From: Asanoa siamensis | GTDB lineage: Bacteria; Actinomycetota; Actinomycetes; Mycobacteriales; Micromonosporaceae | Direction of reading: 5' to 3' | Assembly: GCF_016862555.1 (NCBI RefSeq) | Contig: NZ_BONE01000003.1 | Span: 161,654 to 225,653, forward strand | Length of the DNA stretch: 64,000 bases | Shown: in pieces, positions 29,175 through 39,415 of the stretch | Layout: each line of letters starts with the position of its first letter | Numbering within the stretch: the first letter of the stretch is position 1 | Position numbers and translations under genes: made by a program | The notes under the pieces: model-generated | Databases searched by the model: none | What the model was told of the DNA's origin: nothing | Seen by the model: the letters and a program-made list of their open reading frames with translations, nothing else

Positions 29175-30041
29175 TCCACCCGAGCCCAACGGTCGCCGCG
29201 CCGTTGTCGACCCAGAGCTGCGGCCACGCCGCGTTCCCGGCCGCCCGCCCCCTCTGGCTTGCGTCCGCGGAATTGTCTGTGGCCGATCCCTGTCACGGCT
29301 GGGGCTGCCGCGCTGTTTCACCCACCCGCGCCAAGGTTCACGCCCCGCGCTGCGTGCGCCCACCCGCCCGGACGCCTGCGGTCGCGACGATGTTCGCGGC
29401 TATCGAGCGGCACGACCCCGCACCAAGCCAGGGCGGCCGAAGCCGACCGCGGCGAACCAGGACCGACCGACAGAGCAGCGGCGACTAGCCCGAGGGCGAT
29501 GGTCACGACGGGTGTTCGTAGCTGATCCGCGTCCATGGCCGTGGTTCCGGCCCGGTGCCCACCCGACCCAGGCGGGACGAGTAATTCCCAGCACGGATCT
29601 TGGCAAACCGTTGCTGCCCTGCCAGCAACCGTTTACCAAGATCCGTCGCGGCGGCTGTTCGATGACCCGGCGGACCGGTGCGTGACGCGGCCGCGCCCCG
29701 CGGTCGAACCCCCTGATCGGCTGCGATCACGAACTCAGATTCAGACTCACTGGTTTGGGGGCCTTCTCGAAGTAGGGGGCCGGAGCGAGGCGACGCCCGA
29801 GTCCGGCGCAGCCCGGTCAGCCACGTCGAGACAGGGCCGGGGCCCCGTCATCCGGTTGCCGTCCGCGTCGGGTTTTGGTGTGGGTGTGTGCCGCGGACCC
29901 GACAGGGCAGAGGCCGCTTCGCGTGCTTCTGCCCGGTGCGTGCGGAAGCGCGCGGTGCGCACCATCATGGACGTGCGCAAACCGCCATTGACCGTTGATC
30001 AGCTCTTGGTCGTCGAGTGGTCGTCGATCGCCAGGTCGCTC
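29175..30041. other. Intergenic stretch between dciA and a leftward gene
   Basis: About 870 bases between convergent genes with no convincing gene. It contains a long near-perfect hairpin at 29593-29646 and otherwise noncoding-looking GC-rich DNA. Open frames here cross several phases on both strands without recognisable motifs. Confidence 0.6.
29593..29646. repeat. Long near-perfect inverted repeat (24-bp arms)
   Basis: Left arm 29593-29616 and right arm 29623-29646 pair with two mismatches around a 6-base loop. Each arm contains the ACGGATCTTGG motif at its outer end. It may be a terminator for either convergent transcript or a dispersed palindromic element. Confidence 0.75.
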
Positions 30042-30596
30042 TCAGTAGTCCGCGTATACGGCGAAGCCGCGGTCCGCGCACCGGCGGTAGAAGCGCGACA
30101 ACACCAGGAGCTCGCTGCGCGCGAAGCTCCACTGTGGCGCGTCGCCCGACTCGTCGCGCAGCGAGTCGAGGCGCCCGTCGAGCCAGCGCAACTGCTGGTC
30201 GGCCAGGCGGCCCCCGGCCAGAGCGGTCCGCAGCACCGCGCCCACCGACTCGAAGGTCACCGACTCGCCGTGCGGCCGATGGCCCTCGACGAACCGCTCC
30301 AGGCCCCCCGCGATCCACGCGCAGCCGTCGGGGTCGATCACGGGGTCCTCGTCCTCCGCGGCGGCCTCTGTGGCATAGAGCACACCCTGCAGGCCGAGCA
30401 GCAGATCGACGAGTTCGGTGTACGCGGTCGCGCGGACCGTGCCCGTCTTGGCGATGTGGCCCGCCAGCGCGGCGGTCGGCGCGGCGACATCGGGGGCGTC
30501 CGCGAGGTCGGCGAAGTCGACGAACTCGGCCGGGGCCACGGGGTCGTAGAAACGACCGGCGCGCGGCCACTGGACGGCGACGTTGTCCAGCCCCAT
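30042..30596 (-). CDS. Conserved hypothetical protein
   Basis: A 184-residue soluble, acidic protein that I cannot assign to a family. It reads MGLDNVAVQWPRAGRFYDPV and later WIAGGLERFVEGHRPHGESV, with helical segments and Trp/Tyr-rich ends (FYRRCADRGFAVYADY). No signal peptide or membrane segment is seen. A GAAAGGGTGG ribosome site lies upstream of ATG 30596, and the codon pattern looks coding. It stands alone between dciA and gyrB. Confidence 0.7.
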   Translation of the reverse strand: MGLDNVAVQWPRAGRFYDPVAPAEFVDFADLADAPDVAAPTAALAGHIAKTGTVRATAYTELVDLLLGLQGVLYATEAAAEDEDPVIDPDGCAWIAGGLERFVEGHRPHGESVTFESVGAVLRTALAGGRLADQQLRWLDGRLDSLRDESGDAPQWSFARSELLVLSRFYRRCADRGFAVYADY

Positions 30597-31192
30597 CGGG
30601 CCACCCTTTCTCCGCTGAGCAGCTTCCCGACACCGGTGGGTAGGTGCGCGGAGCGTATCCCACGGCCGGGTGCTTGCACCGATCGGACCGCGGGGCAGAA
30701 ACTACGGCAGACTAGCGGGTTCGCGCGACCCCCGGACGGTCACCATTGCGGTGGCGATCATGGCCCCGATATCCGATTTGCCGGGACCATCGCTCCCGCC
30801 GGCCCCACCGGCCACCGAACGCGGTTCACGATCTGCGGGCAAAAGGCGCCGACGGGGGGCTGGCTCGCGTGGAAGGCCCATTCGTGTGGGGGGAGTCGCG
30901 GATACCGACGTTCGGGCCGCCAGGAAGCTTCTAGCGCGGTTTTAGGGGTGCGCCGGATGGGTGTTCGGGCCTCCGGCCCGGTAAGATTGGTAGCAGACGA
31001 AGGACGACGCGCGGACGACCGCATCGGGTCCTCCCCGGCCCGGGGCCGCCCGCGTGTCATGTCCAGCCGATCGTGACCGCGGGAGGGCGCGGCGAGCGGC
31101 GCGCCCACACCCCGGTCGCGCTGCCCGCACAGGGCCGTCCCGCCATACCCGCGCCCCGAGCGTCCACCTGGACGCCGGGCCGGCGCGAGAAA
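30597..31192. other. Upstream region of gyrB
   Basis: About 600 bases between the hypothetical gene and gyrB. No gene is supported. It probably holds the gyrB promoter, which may be supercoiling-controlled, but I cannot point to convincing -35/-10 boxes. Confidence 0.5.
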
Positions 31193-33148
31193 GTGGCCAA
31201 GGTGGCAACGCAGAAAAAGCAGGAGTACGGCGCCGAGTCGATCCAGGTGCTCGAGGGCCTCGAGGCGGTCCGCAAGCGCCCCGGCATGTACATCGGGTCG
31301 ACCGGTGAACGTGGTCTGCATCACCTGGTCTGGGAGGTCGTCGACAACGCGGTCGACGAGGCACTGGCGGGCTACTGCGACACGATCGACGTCGTGCTGC
31401 TCGCCGACGGCGGCGTGCGCGTCGTCGACAACGGCCGTGGGTTCCCCGTCGACCTCCACCCGAAGCTGAAGAAGCCGGGTGTCGAGGTCGCGCTGACCGT
31501 GCTGCACGCCGGCGGCAAGTTCGACGGCAAAGCCTACGCAGTGTCGGGTGGTCTGCACGGCGTCGGCGTCTCCGTGGTCAACGCCCTGTCCACCCGGATG
31601 GAGGTCGTGATCCACAAGTCCGGGAACGTCTACCGGCAGAGCTACGTCAACTCCAAGCCCGGGCCGCTGGAGAAGGGCGAGACCACCAACACGACCGGCT
31701 CCTCGGTCTCCTTCTGGCCCGACGCGAAGATCTTCGAGACGACCGAGTTCGCCTTCGAGACGATCTACCGGCGCCTCCAGGAGTACGCGTTCCTCAACCG
31801 CGGCCTGACCATCCACTTCCGCGACGAGCGCCCGAACAGCGAAGAGGACGGCAAGGCCCGCGAGGTCACCTTCCTCTACAAGGGCGGCATCGCCGACTTC
31901 GTGCGACACCTCAACAACAGCAAGTCGCCGATCCACAAGTCGGTGGTCGAGTTCGGTGGCGAAGAGGAGGGCATGGCGGTCGAGATCGCCATGCAGTGGA
32001 ACGAGTCGTACGGCGAGTCGGTCTACACGTTCGCCAACACGATCAACACCCACGAGGGCGGCACCCACGAGGAGGGCTTCCGCGCGGCGCTGACCGGCGT
32101 GATCAACAAGTACGGCGCCGAGAAGAAGATCCTCAAGGGCGACGAGAAGCTGACCGGTGAGGACATCCGCGAAGGCCTCGCGGCGATCATCTCGGTCAAG
32201 CTGGCCAACCCGCAGTTCGAGGGCCAGACGAAGACCAAGCTGGGCAACACCCCGGTCAAGAGCTTCGTGCAGCGCGTCTGCAACGAGTGGCTCAACGACT
32301 GGCTGGAGCGCAACCCCAGCGAGGCCAAGACGATCATCACCAAGGCGACCCAGGCCTCCCGGGCCCGGATCGCCGCGCAGCAGGCCCGCAAGCTGGCCCG
32401 CCGCAAGTCGCTGCTCGAGTCGGGCTCGATGCCGGGCAAGCTGGCCGACTGCCAGTCGACTGACCCGCGCGAGTCCGAGGTGTTCATCGTCGAGGGCGAC
32501 TCGGCGGGTGGCTCGGCCAAGCAGGGCCGCGACCCGCGGGTCCAGGCGATCCTGCCGATCCGCGGCAAGATCCTCAACGTGGAGAAGGCCCGGATCGACC
32601 GGGTGCTGAAGAACAACGAGGTCCAGGCGCTGATCACGGCGCTGGGCACCGGCATCCACGACGACTTCGACATGGAGAAGCTGCGCTACCACAAGGTCGT
32701 GCTGATGGCCGACGCCGACGTCGACGGCCAGCACATCCAGACGCTGCTGCTCACCCTCCTGTTCCGCTTCATGCGGCCGCTGGTCGAGCTCGGCCACGTC
32801 TACCTGGCGTCGCCACCGCTCTACAAGATCAAGTGGAACAAGAAGGGCGACGACGCGCAGTACGCGTACTCGGACCGGGAGCGTGACGGGCTGATCCGCC
32901 TCCGCCAGGAGAAGAAGCCCAACGCCAAGCCCGACGACATCCAGCGGTTCAAGGGTCTGGGCGAGATGAACTACCCGGAGCTGTGGGAGACCACGATGAA
33001 CCCGGCGACCCGCACCCTGCGCCAGGTGACGCTCGACGACGCCGCCACTGCCGACGAGTTGTTCAGCGTGCTCATGGGCGAAGATGTCGAGGCCCGGCGC
33101 TCGTTCATCCAGCGCAACGCGAAAGACGTGCGCTTCCTGGACATCTGA
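31193..33148 (+). CDS. gyrB: DNA gyrase subunit B
   Basis: A 651-residue ATPase subunit of gyrase. It has the GHKL motifs ([33 protein letters not shown]) in the first 130 residues, the TOPRIM motifs [14 protein letters not shown] and DADVDGQHI at about 430-510, and the C-terminal [13 protein letters not shown] 31193 gives [17 protein letters not shown], close to family length; the ribosome site (GCGAGAAA) is weak, and the frame is open further upstream. Confidence 0.95.
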   Translation: MAKVATQKKQEYGAESIQVLEGLEAVRKRPGMYIGSTGERGLHHLVWEVVDNAVDEALAGYCDTIDVVLLADGGVRVVDNGRGFPVDLHPKLKKPGVEVALTVLHAGGKFDGKAYAVSGGLHGVGVSVVNALSTRMEVVIHKSGNVYRQSYVNSKPGPLEKGETTNTTGSSVSFWPDAKIFETTEFAFETIYRRLQEYAFLNRGLTIHFRDERPNSEEDGKAREVTFLYKGGIADFVRHLNNSKSPIHKSVVEFGGEEEGMAVEIAMQWNESYGESVYTFANTINTHEGGTHEEGFRAALTGVINKYGAEKKILKGDEKLTGEDIREGLAAIISVKLANPQFEGQTKTKLGNTPVKSFVQRVCNEWLNDWLERNPSEAKTIITKATQASRARIAAQQARKLARRKSLLESGSMPGKLADCQSTDPRESEVFIVEGDSAGGSAKQGRDPRVQAILPIRGKILNVEKARIDRVLKNNEVQALITALGTGIHDDFDMEKLRYHKVVLMADADVDGQHIQTLLLTLLFRFMRPLVELGHVYLASPPLYKIKWNKKGDDAQYAYSDRERDGLIRLRQEKKPNAKPDDIQRFKGLGEMNYPELWETTMNPATRTLRQVTLDDAATADELFSVLMGEDVEARRSFIQRNAKDVRFLDI

Positions 33149-33211
33149 CGCAACCATCCGGGGGTCGGCTCGCGTCTAGGAGTCGGCCCCGGATGGAGGC
33201 GAGCGCAGAAG

Positions 33212-33251
33212 TTATCCACAGACTGGTCGGTTTCCACAGCCGTTATCCACA
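33212..33251. promoter_or_regulatory. DnaA-box pair upstream of gyrA
   Basis: Two perfect TTATCCACA nonamers (33212-33220 and 33243-33251), same orientation, 31 bases apart, with a TTTCCACAG in between. They sit 38-77 bases before the gyrA start, where bound DnaA could control gyrA transcription. Confidence 0.75.
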
Positions 33252-33288
33252 GGACAAAAACGGCATTTAGGGCGAAAAAGGATTAATT

Positions 33289-35811
33289 GTGACGGATAAC
33301 CCCGAGGCCAACGAGCCGGATCTCGAGGCGGCGGCGGCCGCGGTTGGCAGTCGCGACCGCATCGAGCCGGTCGGGCTCGAGGTCGAGATGCAGCGCTCCT
33401 ACCTCGACTACGCGATGAGCGTGATCGTCGGGCGCGCCCTGCCGGACGTCCGCGACGGTCTCAAGCCGGTTCACCGCAAGATCCTTTACGCGATGTACGA
33501 CTCGGGCTACCGGCCCGACCGCGGCTACGTGAAGTGTTCCCGTGTCGTCGGCGACGTGATGGGTCAGTTCCACCCGCACGGCGACTCCGCGATCTACGAC
33601 GCGCTGGTCCGGATGGCGCAGACCTGGTCGCTGCGCTACCCGCTGGTCGACGGCAACGGCAACTTCGGCTCGCCGGGCAACGACCCGGCCGCCGCCATGC
33701 GCTACACCGAGTGCAAGCTCGACCCGCTGGCCATGGAGATGCTCCGGGACATCGACGAGGACACCGTCGACTTCCAGGACAACTACGACGGCCGGGCCAA
33801 GGAGCCGGTGATCCTGCCGTCGCGGATCCCCAACCTGCTGGTCAACGGCGCTGAGGGCATCGCGGTCGGCATGGCCACCAAGATCCCGCCGCACAACCTG
33901 CGCGAGGTCGCCGAGGCGGTCAGGTGGTGCCTGGAGCACCCGGACGCCGACGAGGAGAGCACGCTCGAGGCGCTGCTGGGCATCGTCAAGGGTCCTGACT
34001 TCCCGACCTACGGCCTGATCGTCGGCACCCAGGCCATCCAGGACGCCTACCGCACCGGTCGTGGCTCCATCCGGATGCGCGCGGTGGTCGAGGTCGAGGA
34101 GGACAAGAAGGGCCGGGCCTGCCTGGTCGTCAGCGAGCTTCCGTACCAGGTCAACCCCGACAACCTGGCCGAGCGGATCGCCGAGCTGATCCGCGAGGGC
34201 AAGATCGGCGGGATCGCCGACATCCGGGACGAGTCGTCCGGGCGTACGGGTATGCGGATCGTGATCGTGCTCCGTCGCGACGCGGTCGCCAAGGTCGTGC
34301 TGAACAACCTCTACAAGCACACCCAGCTCCAGGAGACGTTCGGCGCCAACATGCTGGCGCTGGTCGACGGCGTGCCGCGCACGCTCAACCTGGCGCAGTT
34401 CATCCGCTACTACGTCGAGCACCAGATCGACGTCATCCAGCGGCGCACCGCGTACCGGCTGCGCAAGGCCGAGGAGCGCGCGCACATCCTGCGCGGTCTG
34501 GCCAAGGCGCTGGACGCGCTCGACGAGGTCATCGCCCTGATCCGGCGCTCGCCCACCGTCGAGGACGCCCGCGGTGGCCTGATCCGGCTGCTGGACATCG
34601 ACGAGATCCAGGCGACCGCGATCCTGGACATGCAGCTCCGCCGGCTGGCGGCCCTGGAGCGGCAGAAGATCATCGACGAGCTGGCGAAGATCGAGATCGA
34701 CATCGCCGACCTCAAGGACATCCTCGCCAAGCCGGAGCGGCAGCGGAAGATCGTCGCCGACGAGCTCAGCGAGATCGTGGCCAAGTGGGGCGACGAGCGC
34801 CGCACGAAGATCATCCCGTTCGACGGCGAGGTCTCCATGGAGGACCTCATCGCGCGCGAGGACGTCGTCGTGACGATCACCCGCACCGGGTACGCGAAGC
34901 GTACGAAGGTCGACCTCTACCGCTCGCAGCGCCGGGGCGGCAAGGGCGTCAGCGGGGCGGGCCTGCGGCAGGACGACATCGTCAGCCACTTCTTCGTGTG
35001 CTCCACCCACGACTGGATCCTGTTCTTCACGAACAAGGGCCGGGTCTACCGGGCCAAGGCGTACGAGCTGCCGGAGGCGAGCCGCACCGCCCGTGGCCAG
35101 CACGTGGCGAACCTGCTGGCCTTCCAGCCCGACGAGCACATCGCACAGGTGATCGAGATCGCCAACTACGGCGTGGCTCCCTACCTCGTGCTGGCGACCC
35201 GCAACGGCCTGGTCAAGAAGACCAAGCTCGAGGAGTTCGACTCCAACCGCTCGGGCGGCATCATCGCCGTCAACCTGCGCGACGAGGACGAGCTGGTCGG
35301 CGCCGCGCTCGCCGGCCCTGACGACGACCTGCTGCTGGTGTCCAAGATGGCGCAGGCGATCCGGTTCAACGCGACCGACGAGGCGCTGCGGCCGATGGGC
35401 CGGGCCACGTCGGGCGTGATCGGCATGCGCTTCACCGGCGCCGACGAGCTGCTCTCGATGGAGGTCGTCCGGGAGGGCATGGAGGAGCTGGACGTGCTGG
35501 TCGCCACGAACGGCGGCTACGCGAAGCGCACGCCCATCGCGGAATACCCGGTGCAGGGGCGCGGCGGGAAGGGTGTGTTGACCGCTAAGCTCACCGAGCG
35601 TCGGGGCGGGCTCGTAGGGGCAGTGGTGATCAGTCCCGACGATGAGCTGTTTGCTATAACGAGCAATGGTGGTGTTATCCGGACTCCGGTGAAGCCTGTA
35701 CGCCGAACGCGCGATCGGAACACAATGGGGGTCAAGCTCATGGACCTTCCGGACGGCGTAACCATCGTGGCCATCGCTCGCAATGCCGACGAGCCCGACG
35801 AACAGGACTAG
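33289..35811 (+). CDS. gyrA: DNA gyrase subunit A
   Basis: An 840-residue breakage-reunion subunit. The quinolone region reads [19 protein letters not shown] (about residues 97-115), with the catalytic Tyr in AMRYTECKL (about 143). The C-terminal beta-pinwheel holds the gyrase box QRRGGKG. GyrA with GyrB introduces negative supercoils. Start GTG 33289 with AAAAAGGA upstream. The region between gyrB and gyrA carries DnaA boxes. Confidence 0.97.
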   Translation: MTDNPEANEPDLEAAAAAVGSRDRIEPVGLEVEMQRSYLDYAMSVIVGRALPDVRDGLKPVHRKILYAMYDSGYRPDRGYVKCSRVVGDVMGQFHPHGDSAIYDALVRMAQTWSLRYPLVDGNGNFGSPGNDPAAAMRYTECKLDPLAMEMLRDIDEDTVDFQDNYDGRAKEPVILPSRIPNLLVNGAEGIAVGMATKIPPHNLREVAEAVRWCLEHPDADEESTLEALLGIVKGPDFPTYGLIVGTQAIQDAYRTGRGSIRMRAVVEVEEDKKGRACLVVSELPYQVNPDNLAERIAELIREGKIGGIADIRDESSGRTGMRIVIVLRRDAVAKVVLNNLYKHTQLQETFGANMLALVDGVPRTLNLAQFIRYYVEHQIDVIQRRTAYRLRKAEERAHILRGLAKALDALDEVIALIRRSPTVEDARGGLIRLLDIDEIQATAILDMQLRRLAALERQKIIDELAKIEIDIADLKDILAKPERQRKIVADELSEIVAKWGDERRTKIIPFDGEVSMEDLIAREDVVVTITRTGYAKRTKVDLYRSQRRGGKGVSGAGLRQDDIVSHFFVCSTHDWILFFTNKGRVYRAKAYELPEASRTARGQHVANLLAFQPDEHIAQVIEIANYGVAPYLVLATRNGLVKKTKLEEFDSNRSGGIIAVNLRDEDELVGAALAGPDDDLLLVSKMAQAIRFNATDEALRPMGRATSGVIGMRFTGADELLSMEVVREGMEELDVLVATNGGYAKRTPIAEYPVQGRGGKGVLTAKLTERRGGLVGAVVISPDDELFAITSNGGVIRTPVKPVRRTRDRNTMGVKLMDLPDGVTIVAIARNADEPDEQD

Positions 35812-35814
35812 TTG

Positions 35815-36750
35815 ATGACGGAGACACAGGCGAAGTCGGGGGCTGCGGGGGCCTCGACCACCCCGGACGCGAACGCCGCCGACGCCGGTGGTGGGTCCGC
35901 GACCGGCCGTGCGGCGGTAGGCCGGGCGGTAGTCCCCGCAGACGCACCGTCGCCCAAGTTCACCCGAGCTCCGGGCATGCCACCGCCGCCGGACAAGCCT
36001 GGTGAGAACGACAACTCGTCCGATGAGGGTGGTTCCGAGTCGGCTGCTGGTTCCTCGTCCTCCTCCGCCGCGGCCGCGGCGGGGGGCTCGGGTTCGGGCT
36101 CCGGCTCCGGCTCCGGCGGCAAGTCGCCGGTCTCCGTGTCGTCCACGCTGGGCGGCCTGTCGTCCGGCACCAAGGCTGCGGGCTCGCCCGCCGGCGGGTC
36201 GGGCGTGCCGCCGACGATCACGCGTCCGGGCGCGGCGGGTGCCGGCCGGCCCGGTGCCGGCGGCCCGGCCGCTGGTCAGTCTGCCGCGGCGGGCGCCGGC
36301 GGCGCTTCGGCGGTGGGTGCGGCCCGGGTGACCGAGGCTGTCCGCACGGCGCGTTCGACGGTCGCGGGCGGTGCCGCGCGCGGCCCGCGTCGGGCGCGGC
36401 TCAACGTCAAGCGGATCGACCCGTGGTCGGTGTTCAAGTTCGCGTTCGCCGTGTCCCTGGTGCTCTTCATCGTGGTCATCGTCGCGACGTCGGTGCTCTA
36501 CCTGGCGCTCGACGCGATGGGCGTGTTCGAGAAGGTCAACACGAGCCTGGGCGACCTGATCAGCGCGAGCGGCGGCAGCGAGGGCAGCACGTTCAAGATC
36601 ACAGCCAAGGGCGTGATCGGCACGTCGGCCCTGATCGGCGTGGTCAACGTGGTCCTGTTCACCGCGCTCGCGACCTTGGGCGCGTTCATCTACAACGTCT
36701 GCGCCGACCTGGTCGGCGGCGTCGAGCTCACCCTCGCCGAGCGCGACTGA
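35815..36750 (+). CDS. DUF3566 membrane protein downstream of gyrA
   Basis: A 311-residue protein. Residues 1-190 are Gly/Ser/Ala/Pro-rich and disordered, including a (GS)n run. Residues 195-311 form the DUF3566 region with RLNVKRIDPWSVFKFAFAVS, a membrane helix LVLFIVVIVATSVLYLALDA, and a second one (ALIGVVNVVLFTALATLGAF). The family occurs almost always after gyrA in actinobacteria. Its function is unknown. ATG 35815 is preferred over TTG 35812, overlapping nothing and three bases after the gyrA stop. Confidence 0.88.
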   Translation: MTETQAKSGAAGASTTPDANAADAGGGSATGRAAVGRAVVPADAPSPKFTRAPGMPPPPDKPGENDNSSDEGGSESAAGSSSSSAAAAAGGSGSGSGSGSGGKSPVSVSSTLGGLSSGTKAAGSPAGGSGVPPTITRPGAAGAGRPGAGGPAAGQSAAAGAGGASAVGAARVTEAVRTARSTVAGGAARGPRRARLNVKRIDPWSVFKFAFAVSLVLFIVVIVATSVLYLALDAMGVFEKVNTSLGDLISASGGSEGSTFKITAKGVIGTSALIGVVNVVLFTALATLGAFIYNVCADLVGGVELTLAERD

Positions 36751-36779
36751 CCCCTTCGTGGTGATACCGGGTGACCGGA

Positions 36780-36810
36780 AGGAGGCGTGACGCGGAGCGT
36801 CACGCCTCCT
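36780..36810 (+). terminator. Strong hairpin ending the gyrA operon
   Basis: A perfect 13-bp stem (AGGAGGCGTGACG / CGTCACGCCTCCT) with a 5-base loop, 30 bases after the DUF3566 stop. Confidence 0.8.
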
Positions 36811-36899
36811 GAGGACTCTGAGGATGACGCCGCGGTGCGGCATGCCGGTATCCAAGTTGGGGGAAGGGGAGCGGGTACGGTAACCTTGCCCGGTCGCAC

Positions 36900-36973
36900 G
36901 GGGCTATAGCTCAGTCGGTTAGAGCGCAGAGCTGATAACTCTGAGGTCGCTGGTTCGATTCCAGCTAGCCCCA
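36900..36973 (+). tRNA. tRNA-Ile (GAT anticodon)
   Basis: A full cloverleaf: acceptor GGGGCTA/TAGCCCC, D-arm AGCTCAGTCGGTTAGAGC, anticodon stem CAGAG/CTCTG with loop CTGATAA (anticodon GAT) and T-arm GCTGGTTCGATTCCAGC. The discriminator is A; CCA is not encoded. tRNA-Ile next to gyrA is typical. Confidence 0.97.
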
Positions 36974-37019
36974 CTTCAGACGGTCCGGCATTTCTCGACG
37001 CGTGAGGGGTCGACCCCAA

Positions 37020-37148
37020 ATGTTGAAGAAGCTCCTGATCATCGTCGGAGTCGTGGGTGTCGCCGCCCTGGTGGTGAAGAAGGTCAAGGAGTCCAGCGAC
37101 GAGCGGGCTCTCTGGCACGAGGCGACCACCGCGCCCGACCTGCGATAA
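37020..37148 (+). CDS. DLW-39 family small membrane protein
   Basis: A 42-residue protein, MLKKLLIIVGVVGVAALVVK followed by KVKESSDERALWHEATTAPDLR. It has one N-terminal hydrophobic helix, then a charged tail with the conserved DERALWHEAT segment ending in DLR, which defines the actinobacterial DLW-39 family (D/L/W, about 39 residues). It sits between tRNA-Ile and tRNA-Ala, its usual place. The function is unknown. The gene is short but convincing. Confidence 0.9.
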   Translation: MLKKLLIIVGVVGVAALVVKKVKESSDERALWHEATTAPDLR

Positions 37149-37181
37149 ATCCTTCCGACACCGGCGGTTCCACCCGCCGTC

Positions 37182-37257
37182 GGGGCCGTAGCTCAACTGG
37201 CAGAGCACTGCCTTTGCAAGGCAGGGGTTAGGGGTTCAAGTCCCCTCGGCTCCACCA
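37182..37257 (+). tRNA. tRNA-Ala (TGC anticodon)
   Basis: Acceptor GGGGCCG pairs with CGGCTCC; anticodon stem CTGCC/GGCAG with loop TTTGCAA gives anticodon TGC; T-arm AGGGGTTCAAGTCCCCT. CCA is encoded (37255-37257). Its 3' end overlaps the stop region of the convergent membrane-protein gene. Confidence 0.97.
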
Positions 37258-37733
37258 GCAATCTCGCGTGCCGGCCAGGCGAACCGGGTCACGAGCAGCG
37301 CCGCGACCGCGTAGGCCACGACCACTTCGATGGCCGCGCTCGGCCACGCGGGGATGACCGGTGCGGGTCCGTAACACAGCAGCAGCGCGCCGGCGATGTG
37401 CGCGCCCACCAGCGCGACCGCCCACGGGTGGCGCAGGCGGGCGACCCAGGCACCGATCCAGCCGAGCACGAGCGCGCCCGGCACCGCGTAGATCAGGAAG
37501 ACGACCGCCGTCGCCGCCAGGATGTTCGTACCGTTGTCGAGCCGTGAGTCGCTTCCGACCGCGGACCCGGCCTGCCACTGTGCGACCAGGAGCGCGCCGA
37601 ACACCGGTAGGCCGACGAGGGCACCTCGCACCGCGACGCGGCGCCCGGTTGCGACGATCGACCGCGCCGCGACAACCCGGTTGCCCGGTGGGCGGCGGCG
37701 AACAGCCGAGTGCGGATCGGACTTCACGGTCAT
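37236..37733 (-). CDS. Small multi-pass membrane protein, unknown function
   Basis: A 165-residue protein with about four hydrophobic segments (around 38-58, 72-93, 105-120, 128-148) after an Arg-rich cytoplasmic N-terminus. No family recognised. Its stop codon lies within the tRNA-Ala gene on the opposite strand, so its 3' end overlaps the tRNA. The start at ATG 37733 follows a CATGG-type context; the frame is otherwise plausible. Confidence 0.65.
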   Translation of the reverse strand: MTVKSDPHSAVRRRPPGNRVVAARSIVATGRRVAVRGALVGLPVFGALLVAQWQAGSAVGSDSRLDNGTNILAATAVVFLIYAVPGALVLGWIGAWVARLRHPWAVALVGAHIAGALLLCYGPAPVIPAWPSAAIEVVVAYAVAALLVTRFAWPAREIAGGAEGT

Positions 37734-37767
37734 CCATGTCTCGACCTTTCGCCGGTACGCTGCGCGC

Positions 37768-38208
37768 GTGAGCTACGACCTCATGTTCATGCGGCGGCAG
37801 CCCGGGCAGACCTGGGACGAGGCACTGGACGCGGCCGAGGACTACAGGGACTTCGGCGCGGGCCCGGACGAACGGGTCTGGCTGCGGGTCCTGGGCCGCG
37901 CGAAGCTGCTGCTCGGCGACGTCACGGCGAGCCTGACCGACGCGAGCGGCGAGATCAGCCACGCGGGCACGGGCATCGCGCTCGCGCTCTACGCGGACTC
38001 GGCGGAGATGACGGTCCCCGACGGCGTCGCCGGCCACGGCGCGACCGCGGTCCTGCGGACGATGTTCCTGCTGGGCCAGGTGGTCGAGGAGGAGACGGGC
38101 CTGGAGGGCTACGACACTCAGGCCGGCCAGCCCATCCGCGAGGCGGCCGCCAACCTCGACCTGGGCGGCGTCTCGCTCGAGATGGTGATCCGCCTGCCGG
38201 GCACCTGA
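37768..38208 (+). CDS. Conserved hypothetical protein
   Basis: A 146-residue acidic soluble protein beginning MSYDLMFMRRQPGQTWDEAL. No recognised domain; similar proteins start with SYDL and may belong to a small actinobacterial group. It is divergent from the membrane protein at 37236-37733. GTG 37768 is the first sensible start after a CGGTACGCT-like promoter region. Confidence 0.68.
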   Translation: MSYDLMFMRRQPGQTWDEALDAAEDYRDFGAGPDERVWLRVLGRAKLLLGDVTASLTDASGEISHAGTGIALALYADSAEMTVPDGVAGHGATAVLRTMFLLGQVVEEETGLEGYDTQAGQPIREAAANLDLGGVSLEMVIRLPGT

Positions 38209-38214
38209 CCCGGT

Positions 38215-38907
38215 TTACGGCGTGGTGATGTCCCAGCGCTTGGCGAGTTGGCGGCGGCCCTCGTCGGTGATGCGCAGGGCGCGGTGCCCCGGTGCCCGGC
38301 GGACGAACCAGCCCTCGGCCAGGACGTGCGCGCAGACCGCCGCACCCAACGCACCGGCCAGGTGCGGGCGGCGTTCGGTGAAGTCCAGGCACGAGCGGGC
38401 GAACGCCCGCCGGCTCGCGCGAGCGTCGGCGATGTCGATCCCGGCGTCGGCGAGCGCTTCCGCGCCGGCAGGGGTCAGGGTGAAGCCGTCGCCGCCGGCG
38501 GTGAGCAGCGACCGGGCCACGAACGCGTCGACCAGGGCGACCGCGACGACCCCGGCCAGGTGGTCGTAGCAGGTGCGGGCCAGCGTCATCGCCTCGTCCG
38601 TGCGGGACTGCCGCAGCGAGCGGACCGGTCGCGGCGGGCTGATCGCCCCCAACGCCTCCAGGGCGTGGGCGACGTCGGGCGAGGCGAGCCGGAAGTAGCG
38701 GTGCCGCCCACTGTGCGCGACCTCGACCAGACCACCGGCGACGAGTTGGGCGAGGTGGCCACTGGCGGTGGAGGGCCGGACCTGCCCGGCGCGGGCGAGT
38801 TCGCCGGCCGCCAGGGCCTCGCCGGACAGCAGCGCGTCGAGCATCGCCGCCCGGGCGGGTTCAGCGATCAGCCGGGCAACCGCTGCGAGGTCGACGTCGG
38901 TGGTCAT
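38215..38907 (-). CDS. ArsR-family transcriptional regulator
   Basis: A 230-residue regulator. The N-terminal winged helix (about 1-85) has LIAEPARAAMLDALLSGEAL and VRPSTASGHLAQLVAGGLVEV followed by a RYFRLASPDVAHAL wing typical of ArsR/SmtB proteins. The remainder is a helical ligand-binding domain with one Cys. It lacks obvious metal-binding CxC pairs. It is divergent from a DinB-family gene, whose promoter it may control. The start ATG 38907 is placed at the conserved N-terminus. Confidence 0.85.
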   Translation of the reverse strand: MTTDVDLAAVARLIAEPARAAMLDALLSGEALAAGELARAGQVRPSTASGHLAQLVAGGLVEVAHSGRHRYFRLASPDVAHALEALGAISPPRPVRSLRQSRTDEAMTLARTCYDHLAGVVAVALVDAFVARSLLTAGGDGFTLTPAGAEALADAGIDIADARASRRAFARSCLDFTERRPHLAGALGAAVCAHVLAEGWFVRRAPGHRALRITDEGRRQLAKRWDITTP

Positions 38908-38971
38908 CGCCCCACGGTAGGCCCACGACCTTTCGGTGCCGACCGAACTTTCCCACACCTACGTTCGCTTC

Positions 38972-39415
38972 ATGATCACTGAGCTGATTCAACAGAGCGT
39001 GGACGAGGTGCTGGGCCGGGCGGCCGGTTGGCTGGGTTGGGACGGCCGCCCGGTCTGCCGCGACGGGAACGCCTGGACGCCGCACAAGGCCATCCGCCGG
39101 GTCACGGACCACCTGATCGACCACCTGGCCGAGATCGACTGCCGCCTCGCGGGCCTCCCGACGATCCCCGACGAGTGGCACGGCCGGGCGGTCACGACCG
39201 ACGCGGACTTCGCGCGCTTCACGGAGGTCGACCTGGACGAGGCACGCAGCCGCCTGACCCGCCTGGCGGGCTGCTACCGGGCACGACTCCAGCCCCTCGA
39301 CGCGGCGACGCTGGACGAGAAGCCGGCGGACGCCTGGTCGATCCGGGAGGTGGTGGAACACGTCGCGAACATCACCTATTACGCCCGCATGCTCGACCCG
39401 GCCGAACCGGCCTAG
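38972..39415 (+). CDS. DinB/DUF664-like protein
   Basis: A 147-residue four-helix protein of the DinB-like superfamily. His residues in VTDHLIDHLAE (about 43-48) and REVVEHVANITYY (about 129) are placed like the metal triad of this fold. The family includes mycothiol-dependent enzymes and S-transferases; no specific role can be fixed. ATG 38972 gives MITELIQQS. It lies just 64 bases from the divergent ArsR gene. Confidence 0.72.
   Translation: MITELIQQSVDEVLGRAAGWLGWDGRPVCRDGNAWTPHKAIRRVTDHLIDHLAEIDCRLAGLPTIPDEWHGRAVTTDADFARFTEVDLDEARSRLTRLAGCYRARLQPLDAATLDEKPADAWSIREVVEHVANITYYARMLDPAEPA

Noticed and set aside
29535..31076. A 513-codon plus-strand frame across 29.5-31.1 kb
   Set aside because: It runs antisense to the 30042-30596 gene and across two intergenic gaps; its composition changes along its length and no motif is seen.
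30758..33157. A long minus-strand frame opposite gyrB (799 codons), and similar frames opposite gyrA and dnaN
   Set aside because: These are mirror frames of highly biased GC-rich coding genes; their translations are Arg/Val/Asp-rich without motifs.
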